A stretch of DNA of 64,000 bases from NCBI RefSeq assembly GCF_000429045.1, contig NZ_AUBC01000010.1, positions 182,089 to 246,088 of the forward strand, written 5' to 3'. Numbering within the stretch: the stretch's first letter is position 1; the number at the start of each line of letters is the position of its first letter. The notes beneath the pieces are model-generated. The model worked only from the letters and a program-made list of their open reading frames with translations. It did not search any database and was not told the origin of the DNA. Origin of the DNA: Salinarimonas rosea DSM 21201. GTDB taxonomy: Bacteria > Pseudomonadota > Alphaproteobacteria > Rhizobiales > Beijerinckiaceae. The position numbers and the translations under genes were made by a program. Of the stretch, positions 7,657 through 15,427 are shown piece by piece.

Positions 7657-7685
7657 GTAATGTTCCCAATCGCAGGGCGTGTCAA
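7657..7685 (-). promoter_or_regulatory. Promoter of the carrier-protein locus
   Basis: TTGACA (7685-7680), a 17-base spacer containing CACGCCCTGC, then CATTAC (7662-7657), eight bases before the ATG of the MFS gene. The transcript would be leaderless or nearly so. The surrounding 100 bases are much more AT-rich than the neighbourhood. Confidence 0.45.
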
Positions 7686-7819
7686 TAGTTGTGTTCTATG
7701 ACGTAACGTAATTTCCGCATAGCAGTATAGACGTGAAGCGTTTGTCGCGGGATGGTGATCCGACGATGCGGCACCCGCCGCTCGATGGCCGACGAGGCAT
7801 GCGGCCGGGCCGCGAACGT

Positions 7820-7853
7820 CCCGCACCCCCGGAGCCTGCTCCGGGGGTGCGGG
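7820..7853 (-). terminator. Strong stem-loop after the DUF1127 gene
   Basis: A perfect 15-bp stem (CCCGCACCCCCGGAG at 7820-7834 with its complement at 7839-7853) around a CCTG loop. It lies 41 bases beyond the DUF1127 stop. No T-run follows, so it may act as a Rho-assisted terminator or insulator ahead of the MFS promoter. Confidence 0.5.
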
Positions 7854-7893
7854 TGTCGTTCTCGTCAGCGCTGCGGAGGGCGCCGCGCCGGTG

Positions 7894-8253
7894 TCACGCC
7901 GCCTGGAGCGTGGCCTTCAGTCGCGCTCGGTCCGCCGCCTCGGCGCCGCCGCGGCCGCCCTCGATCAGGGTGAGGGTCGGTCGCTGCGATCGCGTGCGCT
8001 CCAGGCGTCGAAGCGCGAGGCGGTAGGAAGGGTCCACCCGGTAGGGCTCCTGCAGGACGTGGCGGACGTCGGAGCGCGTCACCCCGATGTCCTGCAACAG
8101 GCGGTCGTCGAGCTCGGAGAGCCGCAGCACGGCGCGGCGGTTGACCATGGCCTTCCAGAGCGCGGCGACGGTCGCCGCGATCGAGACGAGGACGAAGCGG
8201 GCGAGGATCTCGCCCTTCGACGAAGAGGTCGGGGGGAGGATCTTGCCGGACAT
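7894..8253 (-). CDS. DUF1127 domain protein
   Basis: A 119-residue protein with one hydrophobic helix (about residues 18-33), followed by the YjiS/DUF1127 signature LSELDDRLLQDIGVTRSDV (residues 45-63). Small DUF1127 proteins are common in Hyphomicrobiales, and some act as RNA-binding regulators in phosphate or carbon metabolism. The gene is divergent from a LysR regulator, an arrangement often seen in this order, so LysR control of this gene is likely. The basic C-terminal tail beyond residue 70 is longer than in most members. Confidence 0.75.
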   Translation of the reverse strand: MSGKILPPTSSSKGEILARFVLVSIAATVAALWKAMVNRRAVLRLSELDDRLLQDIGVTRSDVRHVLQEPYRVDPSYRLALRRLERTRSQRPTLTLIEGGRGGAEAADRARLKATLQAA

Positions 8254-8460
8254 GGTCGGCTCTCCTTTCGAGAGGGTGGTGCGCCCGCATGCGGGTGCGG
8301 ACGGGCGCGAATGCGAAACGGCGGGCGCCGCGGAAGCGGGCCCGGCAGTCCAGATCGGGCTGGGACGGCTGCCCCGCTTTCATGACAGCTTCGGGCGGAT
8401 GACGGAAACGAATGTTCCTGATAGGAAGGATCAAGCTCTCTCATGAGCCGGGAGGCCGCG

Positions 8461-9360
8461 ATGGCGCACATGATCGACGTCGAGCAATTGCGGACCTTCC
8501 TGGCGATCGCCGACCACAAGTCGTTCACCCGCGCCGGCGACGTCGTGCACAAGACCCAGTCGGCCGTCTCCATGCAGATGAAGCGGCTCGAGGAGCGCGT
8601 CGGCCGGCCGCTCTTCGCCCGCGACGGGCGCGGCGTGCGCCTCACCGAGGACGGCGAGCGGCTGCTCGACTACGCGCGGCGCATCGTGCGGCTCAATTCC
8701 GAGTGCCTCGCGAGCTTCGAGGAGGCGGCGCTGACCGGGCGCGTGCGGCTCGGCGTGCCGGACGACTACGCCGAGCGCTACCTGCCGGAGATCCTCGCGC
8801 GCTTCTCGCGCACGCACCCGCAGGCGGAGGTGACGGTGGTCTGCGAACCGTCGCCGATGCTGATGGATCGCGTGCGCGGCGAGGATCTCGATCTCGCCAT
8901 CGTCACCCACGTCGCGAGCCGCGGCTATCCCGCCGAGATCGTGCGCATCGAGCGGCTCGTCTGGGTCGCCTCGGCGCGGCACGCGGTGCACGAGGCGAGC
9001 CCGCTGCCGCTCGCGCTCGGGCGCCCGACCTGCGATTGGCGCCAGGCGGCGACGGGGCGGCTCGAGGCGCTCGGCAAGCCCTTCCGCATCCTCTACGCGA
9101 GCTGGAACTCGAGCGCGGTCGGCGCCGCCGTGCAGGCGGGGCTCGCCGTCTCCGTCCTGCCCGAGAGCGCCGTGCGCGCCGGGATGCGGGTGCTCGGCCC
9201 GTCCGACGGCTTCCCCGCCCTGCCCACCTGCAAGATCGCCATCCTGCGCAACCGCGCCGCCGCGACGGCGCTGTCCGCGGCACTCGCCGACGAGATCCGC
9301 GCGAGCCTCGACAACCTCGGCTCGGCCGCCGCGGCGGCGATCGCGGACGCGGCGGAGTAG
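8461..9360 (+). CDS. LysR-family transcriptional regulator
   Basis: A 299-residue regulator. The N-terminal winged helix is complete (VEQLRTFLAIADHKSFTRAG, then QSAVSMQMKRLE) and is followed by a periplasmic-binding-protein-like effector domain. ATG 8461 is preferred because GGAGG sits at 8451-8455. ATG 8443, used by a longer reading, has only a distant purine run. It is divergently transcribed from the DUF1127 gene, and the 207-base spacer is AT-richer than average and probably holds both promoters. The effector is unknown. Confidence 0.88.
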   Translation: MAHMIDVEQLRTFLAIADHKSFTRAGDVVHKTQSAVSMQMKRLEERVGRPLFARDGRGVRLTEDGERLLDYARRIVRLNSECLASFEEAALTGRVRLGVPDDYAERYLPEILARFSRTHPQAEVTVVCEPSPMLMDRVRGEDLDLAIVTHVASRGYPAEIVRIERLVWVASARHAVHEASPLPLALGRPTCDWRQAATGRLEALGKPFRILYASWNSSAVGAAVQAGLAVSVLPESAVRAGMRVLGPSDGFPALPTCKIAILRNRAAATALSAALADEIRASLDNLGSAAAAAIADAAE

Positions 9361-9667
9361 CGCCCCCCGAACCGACCCTCCCGAGTCGAACGGTCGCGGC
9401 CCGTCGGCGGCTTCCATGTGGACAAGGGTTGCCGGTGCGCTTGTCGATCGGGGCCGAATCTTCGACGGTCGAACCACTTTGCAAGTCGGGAGTCGGGCGG
9501 GCTAAAGTCGAGAGCGAGGTGATTCGCGGGTGGCGCGTCGGTGAAGCCCGGCCGCAGTGGCGATTCATCCGGCGATCTCGGTCCGGGGCAGCGTATTCGC
9601 CCACCGTCACCCGCCTTCGACGTGCCCTCGACCCTCTCTCGCGCCCCGCGGCGCAAATCGGAACGCC
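9361..9667 (+). other. Intergenic region with candidate promoter
   Basis: No gene is seen. TTGCAA (9479-9484), 17 bases, then CTAAAG (9502-9507) is a reasonable housekeeping promoter for the ybjN-like, proC, GNAT and LysR series and would give a leader of about 150 bases. No clear hairpin follows the LysR stop. Confidence 0.35.
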
Positions 9668-10171
9668 ATGACCGATCTCCTCCTCCTCGACAGCGACCGC
9701 ACCGAGCACCCCCTCGACGTGGTGGAGCGCGTGGCCGCGATGTGCGACTGGGCGTTCGACCGCGCGGAGGCGGACGAGATGTCCGTCGCGGTGCGCGGCA
9801 CGCACGCGGACTACCAGGTGGCGTTCACCTGGATCGAGGACGTCGAGGCCCTCCACGTCGCCTGCGCCTTCGACCTGCGGGTCCCGGAGCGTCGGCGCGG
9901 GGAGATCCTGAACCTCGTCTCGATGATCAACGAGCAGCTCTGGGTCGGGCACTTCGATCTGTGGTCGAACGAGGGCGTGGTGATGTTCCGCCATGCGCTG
10001 CTGCTCACCGGCGGCGCCGAGCCGCGTCGCGGCCAGTGCGAGATGCTGATGCAGGCGGCCGTCGAGGCCTGCGAGCGGCACTACCAGGCCTTCCAGTTCA
10101 TCATCTGGGCCGGCAAGTCGGCGCGCGAGGCCCTCGACAGCGTGCTCTTCGAGACCGAAGGTGAGGCCTGA
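9668..10171 (+). CDS. YbjN domain-containing protein
   Basis: A 167-residue cytoplasmic protein of the YbjN type, with alternating strands and helices similar to type III secretion chaperone folds. The C-terminal segment FQFIIWAGKSAREALDS is typical of the alphaproteobacterial members that sit directly before proC. In that setting it has no proven function. Start ATG 9668 is used; an in-frame GTG at 9557 would add non-conserved residues over the promoter leader. It lies 27 bases upstream of proC and is probably co-transcribed. Confidence 0.8.
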   Translation: MTDLLLLDSDRTEHPLDVVERVAAMCDWAFDRAEADEMSVAVRGTHADYQVAFTWIEDVEALHVACAFDLRVPERRRGEILNLVSMINEQLWVGHFDLWSNEGVVMFRHALLLTGGAEPRRGQCEMLMQAAVEACERHYQAFQFIIWAGKSAREALDSVLFETEGEA

Positions 10172-10198
10172 CCGGCCGGTACCCTCGGAGCCCCCGCG

Positions 10199-11026
10199 AT
10201 GACCGATACCGCATTCCCCGCGCGCCTCGCCCTCGTCGGCGCCGGCAAGATGGGCGGCGCCATGCTCGAAGGCTGGCTCGCCGCCGGCCTGCCCGGCGCG
10301 GCCGTGTCCGTGCACGATCCCGAGCCGTCGGACGCGATCGCCGCCCTCGCCGCGGCGCAGGGGCTCGCGACCAATCCCGACCCGGGAGCGCGCGGCCCCG
10401 TCGACGTGCTGGTGCTCGCCATCAAGCCGCAGATGCTGGAGGCCGCCGCTCCCGCGCTCGCACCGCTCGTCGGCGCGGACACGCTCGTCGTCTCCGTGCT
10501 CGCCGGCAAGACGGTGGCGAACCTGGAGGCGGCGCTCCCCGCCGCCCGCGCCGTCGTGCGCGCCATGCCGAACCTGCCCGCCGCGATCGGCAAGGGCGCG
10601 ACCGGCGCCTTCGCCAACGCGGCGACGAGCGAGGCGCAGCGCGTCGTCGCGGACACGCTGCTGCGGGCGTCCGGCCTCGTCGAATGGGTCGCGGACGAGG
10701 CGCTGATCGACGCCGTCACCGGCGTCTCGGGCTCCGGCCCGGCCTACGTCTTCGCGCTGGTCGAGGCGCTCGCCGACGCCGGCCGCGCGGCCGGCCTGCC
10801 GGAGGATCTCGCGATGCGCCTCGCGCGCCAGACCGTGGTCGGCGCGGGCGCGCTGCTCGGCGAGAGCGACCTCCCGGCCGCGACCCTGCGGGCGAACGTC
10901 ACCTCGCCCGGCGGCACCACCGCCGCCGGCCTCGCCGTGCTGCAGCGGGAGGACGGCGGCCTCGCCGATCTCGTGCGCGACACCGTCGCCGCCGCGAAGC
11001 GCCGCGCGGGGGAGCTGTCGGGGTAG
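10199..11026 (+). CDS. proC: Pyrroline-5-carboxylate reductase
   Basis: A 275-residue enzyme that reduces 1-pyrroline-5-carboxylate to L-proline with NAD(P)H, the last step of proline synthesis. The Rossmann motif is at the N-terminus (LVGAGKMGGAMLEGW). The family signature near the C-terminus is present (VTGVSGSGPAYVF, then NVTSPGGTTAAGL). Length is standard. A GGAG ribosome site precedes the ATG. It follows the YbjN gene and precedes a GNAT gene. Confidence 0.95.
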   Translation: MTDTAFPARLALVGAGKMGGAMLEGWLAAGLPGAAVSVHDPEPSDAIAALAAAQGLATNPDPGARGPVDVLVLAIKPQMLEAAAPALAPLVGADTLVVSVLAGKTVANLEAALPAARAVVRAMPNLPAAIGKGATGAFANAATSEAQRVVADTLLRASGLVEWVADEALIDAVTGVSGSGPAYVFALVEALADAGRAAGLPEDLAMRLARQTVVGAGALLGESDLPAATLRANVTSPGGTTAAGLAVLQREDGGLADLVRDTVAAAKRRAGELSG

Positions 11027-11109
11027 GCCTGCACCGGCGGCGCGCCCGTGTGGATGCATCCGTCCGGCTCTGCTAGGGATCGCCCGCGACACATCGCGGA
11101 GCCTCCTCC

Positions 11110-11742
11110 ATGCACGCCCCCGCTGAGCCCGAGTTCCTCGCCTGCCGGATCGACGGGTATACCGAGCTGCCGCCGGGCAAGCTCGCGAACCTCGTGACCT
11201 ACCTGGAGATGACCCGCCCGCCGCCGCCGCGGGCGCCGGCGCGGCCCGATCTCACGCTCGTCGAGACCACGCGCGACCCCGACGCGTACCGCGCACTCTA
11301 CCGGCGCATCGGGGCGCGCTGGCTGTGGATGGGCCGGCTCGCCCTCTCCGACGCCGCGCTCGCCCGCACCCTCGCGGGCCCGCGGCTCGTCTCGCGGACG
11401 CTCGTGCGCGCGGGCGAGGCGATCGGGCTGATGGAGGTGGCGTTCGGAGAGGACGGCGAGGCCGAGCTCGCCTATTTCGGCCTCGTGCCGGAGGCGATCG
11501 GCGGCGGCAGCGGGCGCTGGCTGATGGACGCGGCGCTCGCCCAGGCCTTCGCGCGGCCGATCGCGCGGCTCACGGTCCACACCTGCACGTTCGACCACCC
11601 GGACGCGGTCGCCTTCTACGTCCGCTCGGGCTTTCGCCCGTACAAGCGCGCGATCGAGATCCACGACGACCCGCGGCTGGCCGGGTACTACCCGCGCGAG
11701 ACGGCGGCCGAGCGCTGGCCGGTGATCCAGCCGGCGACCTGA
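11110..11742 (+). CDS. GNAT-family N-acetyltransferase
   Basis: A 210-residue protein with an acetyl-CoA-binding core in the middle. The strand AELAYFGLVPEAIGGGSGRW supplies the Q/R-x-x-G-x-G/A-like pyrophosphate loop, and HPDAVAFYVRSGF is the usual C-terminal GNAT element. The first ~50 residues (PGKLANLVTYLEM) are a family-specific extension. The substrate is unknown. It sits 83 bases after proC and four bases before a LysR gene, so co-transcription with the latter is likely. Confidence 0.85.
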   Translation: MHAPAEPEFLACRIDGYTELPPGKLANLVTYLEMTRPPPPRAPARPDLTLVETTRDPDAYRALYRRIGARWLWMGRLALSDAALARTLAGPRLVSRTLVRAGEAIGLMEVAFGEDGEAELAYFGLVPEAIGGGSGRWLMDAALAQAFARPIARLTVHTCTFDHPDAVAFYVRSGFRPYKRAIEIHDDPRLAGYYPRETAAERWPVIQPAT

Positions 11743-11746
11743 GCCG

Positions 11747-12664
11747 ATGTTCGAGATCCGCGATGCCGAGGTCGTGCGGGAGGTGGTGCGCTGCGGCGGG
11801 TTCCGCGCGGCGGCGACGCGGCTGAACCTGACGCAATCGGCCATCTCCGCGCGGGTTTCGGCGCTCGAGGAACGCCTCTCCATCACGATCTTCGACCGCA
11901 AGCGGCGCGGGGCGCGGCTCACCCCGCAGGGGCGAGCCTTCCTGGAGCAGGCTGGTCGGCTCGTGACGCTGCGCGACGCGATCGCGGAGAGCTTCGCGCC
12001 GGAGGCGGGCTTCGTCGGCACGCTGCGCATCGGCGTCGCGGAGACGATCGTGCACACCTGGCTCGCCGGGATGCTCACGCGGGTGCGGGACGCGCTGCCG
12101 CGCATCCGCATCGAGCTCTCGGTCGAGACGTCGCCGATCCTCGCACGACAGCTCCTCGACGACGTGCTCGACGTCGCCGTCCTGATGGAGCCGCTCACCC
12201 CGGAGGGCGCGATCGCGGCGCCGCTCTACACCTGCCGGCTCGACTGGTTCGCCGCCCCTTCCCTGGCTCTGCCGCCGGAGCCGCTCGACCCGGCCGCCCT
12301 CTCGGCGCAGCCGATCATCACCTTCGCGCGCGGCACGATCCCCTATGCCGAGCTCGAGCGACGGCTGCCCGCCGACGGGCTCGCCCCGCCCCTGCTGCAC
12401 GCCTGCGCGTCGCTGTCGACGACGCTCCACCTCGCCCGAGACGGCTTCGGCGTCGGCCTCCTGCCCGCGCCGATGGCCGCGGGTGACCTCGCCCGCGGCA
12501 CGCTGAGGCGGATCGAGACGACGCGCGAGGCGCATCTGCCGGATCTCGCCTTCGCCTTCGCCCACATGCCGCGCCAGAGCCCGAGCGCGATGCAGGCGCT
12601 GCTCGAGGCGGCGCGCGCGGCGATCGAAGGCTTCCTCGACGATCACCTGGAGCGATCAAGATGA
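11747..12664 (+). CDS. LysR-family regulator, probable activator of the TRAP operon
   Basis: A 305-residue regulator with an intact N-terminal winged helix (REVVRCGGFRAAATRLNLTQ, then SALEERLSITIFDRKRRG) and a substrate-binding-like effector domain. The gene begins four bases after the GNAT stop and ends 79 bases before the DUF1445/TRAP genes on the same strand. A dyad overlapping its stop codon looks like a LysR site, so it probably controls the downstream uptake and catabolic genes. Confidence 0.88.
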   Translation: MFEIRDAEVVREVVRCGGFRAAATRLNLTQSAISARVSALEERLSITIFDRKRRGARLTPQGRAFLEQAGRLVTLRDAIAESFAPEAGFVGTLRIGVAETIVHTWLAGMLTRVRDALPRIRIELSVETSPILARQLLDDVLDVAVLMEPLTPEGAIAAPLYTCRLDWFAAPSLALPPEPLDPAALSAQPIITFARGTIPYAELERRLPADGLAPPLLHACASLSTTLHLARDGFGVGLLPAPMAAGDLARGTLRRIETTREAHLPDLAFAFAHMPRQSPSAMQALLEAARAAIEGFLDDHLERSR

Positions 12665-12708
12665 TCAGTTTTTGATCGATTGACGCGATTTTCTCCGAAT
12701 GGAACACT
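12654..12708 (+). promoter_or_regulatory. LysR-type dyad and promoter of the TRAP operon
   Basis: GATCAA (12654-12659) and TTGATC (12672-12677) form six-base inverted arms 12 bases apart, with a central TGATCA. This suits the T-N11-A rule of LysR sites. Just downstream, TTGACG (12680-12685), 17 bases, then AACACT (12703-12708) may be the promoter. Confidence 0.45.
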
Positions 12709-12743
12709 TCCCCTACGGTATTTCGCAGCCGAGAGGGGAGCGC

Positions 12744-13547
12744 ATGCAGCCCATCGCGCGCATCGTGGACGAGAGCCCGGCGGACCTGCGCCGCGCCATC
12801 CGCGCCGGCAGGTTCCGCGGCCCGACCAGCGGGCGCGCGCCCGGATACCTGCAGGGCAACCTCGCGATCCTGCCCCGCGCCCATGCGCAGGACTTCCTCG
12901 CCTTCTGCGTCGCGAACCCCAAGCCCTGCCCCTTGATCGGGGTGTCCGAGCCCGGAGAGTCCCGCGTGCCGTCCCTCGGCGCGGATCTCGACCTCGCGAC
13001 GGATGTCGGCGCCTACCGGGTCTTCCGCGGCGGACCCGATTACGAGCGCGTCGCCGACCTCGGCGGCGTGTGGCGCGACGATCTCGTCGGCTTCGTCATC
13101 GGCTGCTCGTTCTCCTTCGAGGAAAGCCTCAGCCGCGCCCGCATCCCGGTTCGCCACATCGAGGCGGGGCGCAATGTGCCCATGTACGTGACGAACCTCG
13201 AGACCCGCCGCGCCGGCCCCTTCGGCGGGCCCATGGTGGTCTCGATGCGCGCCTTCTCGCCGGCGGACGCGATCCGGGCCATCGTGCTCTCGGAGCGCCA
13301 GCCGCTCGCCCACGGCGCGCCGGTCCATTTCGGCGATCCCGCGCGGATCGGCATCGCGGATCTGATGCGCCCCGATTTCGGCGATCCGCCGGTCCTGGCG
13401 CCGGGCGACGTCCCGGTCTTCTGGGCCTGCGGGGTGACACCGCAGATCGCCATTCGCGAGGCCCGGCCCGACCTCGCCGTCACGCACGAGCCCGGGCACA
13501 TGCTCGTCACGGACAAGCCCGCGGAAGGAGCGAGCATCGGCCCGTGA
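12744..13547 (+). CDS. DUF1445 putative hydro-lyase (YcsI / D-glutamate cyclase-like)
   Basis: A 267-residue protein matching the DUF1445 family along its whole length: an [15 protein letters not shown] start, [26 protein letters not shown], then [13 protein letters not shown] and [11 protein letters not shown]. The mammalian homologue domain is D-glutamate cyclase, and bacterial members are called putative hydro-lyases. ATG 12744 is chosen because GAGGGGAG lies directly upstream; an upstream in-frame ATG at 12699 falls within the promoter. It is the first gene of a TRAP-transporter operon, suggesting that it acts on the imported acid. Confidence 0.85.
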   Translation: MQPIARIVDESPADLRRAIRAGRFRGPTSGRAPGYLQGNLAILPRAHAQDFLAFCVANPKPCPLIGVSEPGESRVPSLGADLDLATDVGAYRVFRGGPDYERVADLGGVWRDDLVGFVIGCSFSFEESLSRARIPVRHIEAGRNVPMYVTNLETRRAGPFGGPMVVSMRAFSPADAIRAIVLSERQPLAHGAPVHFGDPARIGIADLMRPDFGDPPVLAPGDVPVFWACGVTPQIAIREARPDLAVTHEPGHMLVTDKPAEGASIGP

Positions 13548-13612
13548 CGCGCGATCCACCGCCGTCGTTCCACGCGCCCGAAAGGGCGCCAACCAGAGGG
13601 AAAGGAACAGCC

Positions 13613-14674
13613 ATGACGAAGTTCTCGAAGGCGAGCCTCCTCGCCGGTGCGAGCCTCCTCGCCGCCGTCGGCGCCGCCGGGGCGCAGGAGATCGACGAGG
13701 TGACGCTCTCCGTCGTCGGTTCCTGGTCGAGCCTGCCGCTCTACCAGCAATTCGAGCAGCCGTTCTGGACCGAGCACCTGCCGCAGGCCTCCGACGGCCG
13801 CATCACGGTGGAGATGACGACGTTCAACCAGCTGGGCTCGTCGGGCTCGGACGTCTATCGCCTGCTCGCCGACGGCGTGTTCGACGTCGGCATGACGGTG
13901 GCGGACTACACCGTCGCCGACGCGCCGGAGCTCGAGGGCCTCGACGTGCCGCTGATCGCGACCGACGCCGAGACGGCGCGCGCGGCGGTGGACGCGGCGC
14001 GCCCGATGGTCGAGGACATCATGCGCGATCGCTTCAACGCGAAGCTCCTCGCCATCGCGCCCTATCCGCCGCAGGTCGTGTTCTGCCGCGACGAGATCGC
14101 CTCGCTGTCGGATCTCGAGGGCCGCAAGGTCCGCGGCTCGGGCCGCATGACCACGCAGTTCCTCCAGGCGCTCGGTGCCGAGGGCATCAACCTCGCCTTC
14201 TCCGAGGTGCCCGGCGCGCTCGAGCGCGGCATCGTCGATTGCGCCATCACGGGTGCGGGTTCGGGCCTGAACGCCGGCTGGTGGGAGAGCGCGAACTATC
14301 TCCTCACCCTCCCGCTCGGCGGCTGGGACCCGGTCGTCACCGCGATGAACCGCGATCGCTGGGAGAGCCTCTCGCCCGAGACGCAGGCCTTCCTGCAGGC
14401 GCAGATCTCGGAGCATTTCGAGGCCCCGGCCTGGGCCGACGCGCAGGGCGCGCTGGAACGCGACGTCGCCTGCCTCACGGGTGGCGCATGCGCCAGCGAC
14501 ACCGAGGCGGCGATGACCCTCGTCGAGGCCTCCGACGAGGACCGGCAGACGGCGATGGCCGCGCTCCAGGAGACGGTCCTCCCCGACTGGGCCGAGCGCG
14601 CCGGCACGGACTGGGCCCAGCGCTGGAACCAGAGCGTCGGCCAGGCGACGGGCGTCGAGATCCCGCTCGACTGA
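13613..14674 (+). CDS. TRAP transporter substrate-binding protein (DctP family)
   Basis: A 353-residue periplasmic binding protein with a clear Sec signal peptide: KASLLAGASLLAAVGAAGA, cleaved before QEIDEV. The body matches the DctP fold; RDEIASLSDLEGRKVRGSG and an Arg in the ligand pocket are typical of carboxylate-binding members. It delivers solute to the DctQ/DctM membrane pair encoded immediately downstream. It follows the DUF1445 gene by 65 bases with a good GGAAAGGA ribosome site. The solute is unknown but probably an organic or amino acid anion. Confidence 0.9.
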   Translation: MTKFSKASLLAGASLLAAVGAAGAQEIDEVTLSVVGSWSSLPLYQQFEQPFWTEHLPQASDGRITVEMTTFNQLGSSGSDVYRLLADGVFDVGMTVADYTVADAPELEGLDVPLIATDAETARAAVDAARPMVEDIMRDRFNAKLLAIAPYPPQVVFCRDEIASLSDLEGRKVRGSGRMTTQFLQALGAEGINLAFSEVPGALERGIVDCAITGAGSGLNAGWWESANYLLTLPLGGWDPVVTAMNRDRWESLSPETQAFLQAQISEHFEAPAWADAQGALERDVACLTGGACASDTEAAMTLVEASDEDRQTAMAALQETVLPDWAERAGTDWAQRWNQSVGQATGVEIPLD

Positions 14675-14683
14675 GGGGCGGAT

Positions 14684-14708
14684 GCGACCTCCCCGCTGGG
14701 GAGGTCGC
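14684..14708 (+). terminator. Intergenic stem-loop between TRAP P and Q genes
   Basis: An 11-bp perfect stem, GCGACCTCCCC / GGGGAGGTCGC, around a GCT loop, ten bases after the binding-protein stop and without a T-run. In TRAP and ABC operons such hairpins often stabilise or attenuate the message, giving more binding protein than permease. Confidence 0.45.
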
Positions 14709-14848
14709 AAGGGGAGGTCGAGGGCCGCAGGCCGGCGGGTGGGGGCGAACGGTCGAGCAGGTCGCCGCTCGCCCCCTCCGGTCCGCGCCGCGCGGCCCAC
14801 CTCCGCTTCGGGGAGTATCGAACAGCGCGTCGTTTGCGAGGACCCCTC

Positions 14849-15427
14849 ATGCCGGACGCCTCACCCTCATCCTGGCCGCTGCGCCTCGTGGCGCTGCTCG
14901 CGCGCGTGAACCGCGCCATCGCCGTCGTGTGCGGCGTCGTGCTGCTCGCCGCGATGCTGCTCATCCTCGCCGAGATCGTGCTGCGGCAGCTGGCCGGGCA
15001 CGGCATCGGCGGGGCCGACGAGATCTCCGGCTACGTGATGGCCGGCATCGCGGCCTGGGGCTTCTCCTATGCGCTCGTCGAGCGGGCGCACGTGCGCATC
15101 GACGTCCTCACCGGCCGGCTGCCCGCGCCCGGCCGTGCCCTCTTCGATCTCCTCGCGCTCGCCGCCCTCGCGGCGGTGGCCGGCACCGTCACGGCCTATG
15201 GCTGGCGGGTGCTCGAGACCACGCTCGCCCGCGGCTCGCGCGCCAACACGCCGCTGGAGACGCCGCTGTGGATCCCGCAGGCGATCTGGCTCTCGGGCTG
15301 GGCCTGGCTGACGCTCGTCGCGGCACTGCTCACGCTGGCGACCGCGGCGCTGATCGCGGGCCGGCGCTGGCGCGAGGCGCAGGATACCGCGGGTCTCGCC
15401 GCCGAAGCCGGGGGGGACACGCCGTGA
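14849..15427 (+). CDS. TRAP transporter small permease (DctQ family)
   Basis: A 192-residue membrane protein with four hydrophobic helices. It carries the DctQ motif around LILAEIVLRQLAGHGIGGADEISGY, given here in part as EIVLRQLAGHGIGGADE. It pairs with the DctM subunit to form the Na+-dependent TRAP membrane complex. ATG 14849 is chosen; a TTG at 14834 would add five residues. Its stop overlaps the GTG start of the large permease. Confidence 0.9.
   Translation: MPDASPSSWPLRLVALLARVNRAIAVVCGVVLLAAMLLILAEIVLRQLAGHGIGGADEISGYVMAGIAAWGFSYALVERAHVRIDVLTGRLPAPGRALFDLLALAALAAVAGTVTAYGWRVLETTLARGSRANTPLETPLWIPQAIWLSGWAWLTLVAALLTLATAALIAGRRWREAQDTAGLAAEAGGDTP

Noticed and set aside
7739..7893. A small RNA or riboswitch ahead of the MFS gene
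   Set aside because: The 15-bp stem is explained as the end of the DUF1127 transcript; no conserved aptamer features were seen.
8903..11092. 729-residue minus-strand frame
   Set aside because: Lies antisense to LysR, YbjN-like and proC genes; composition is typical of high-GC shadow frames.
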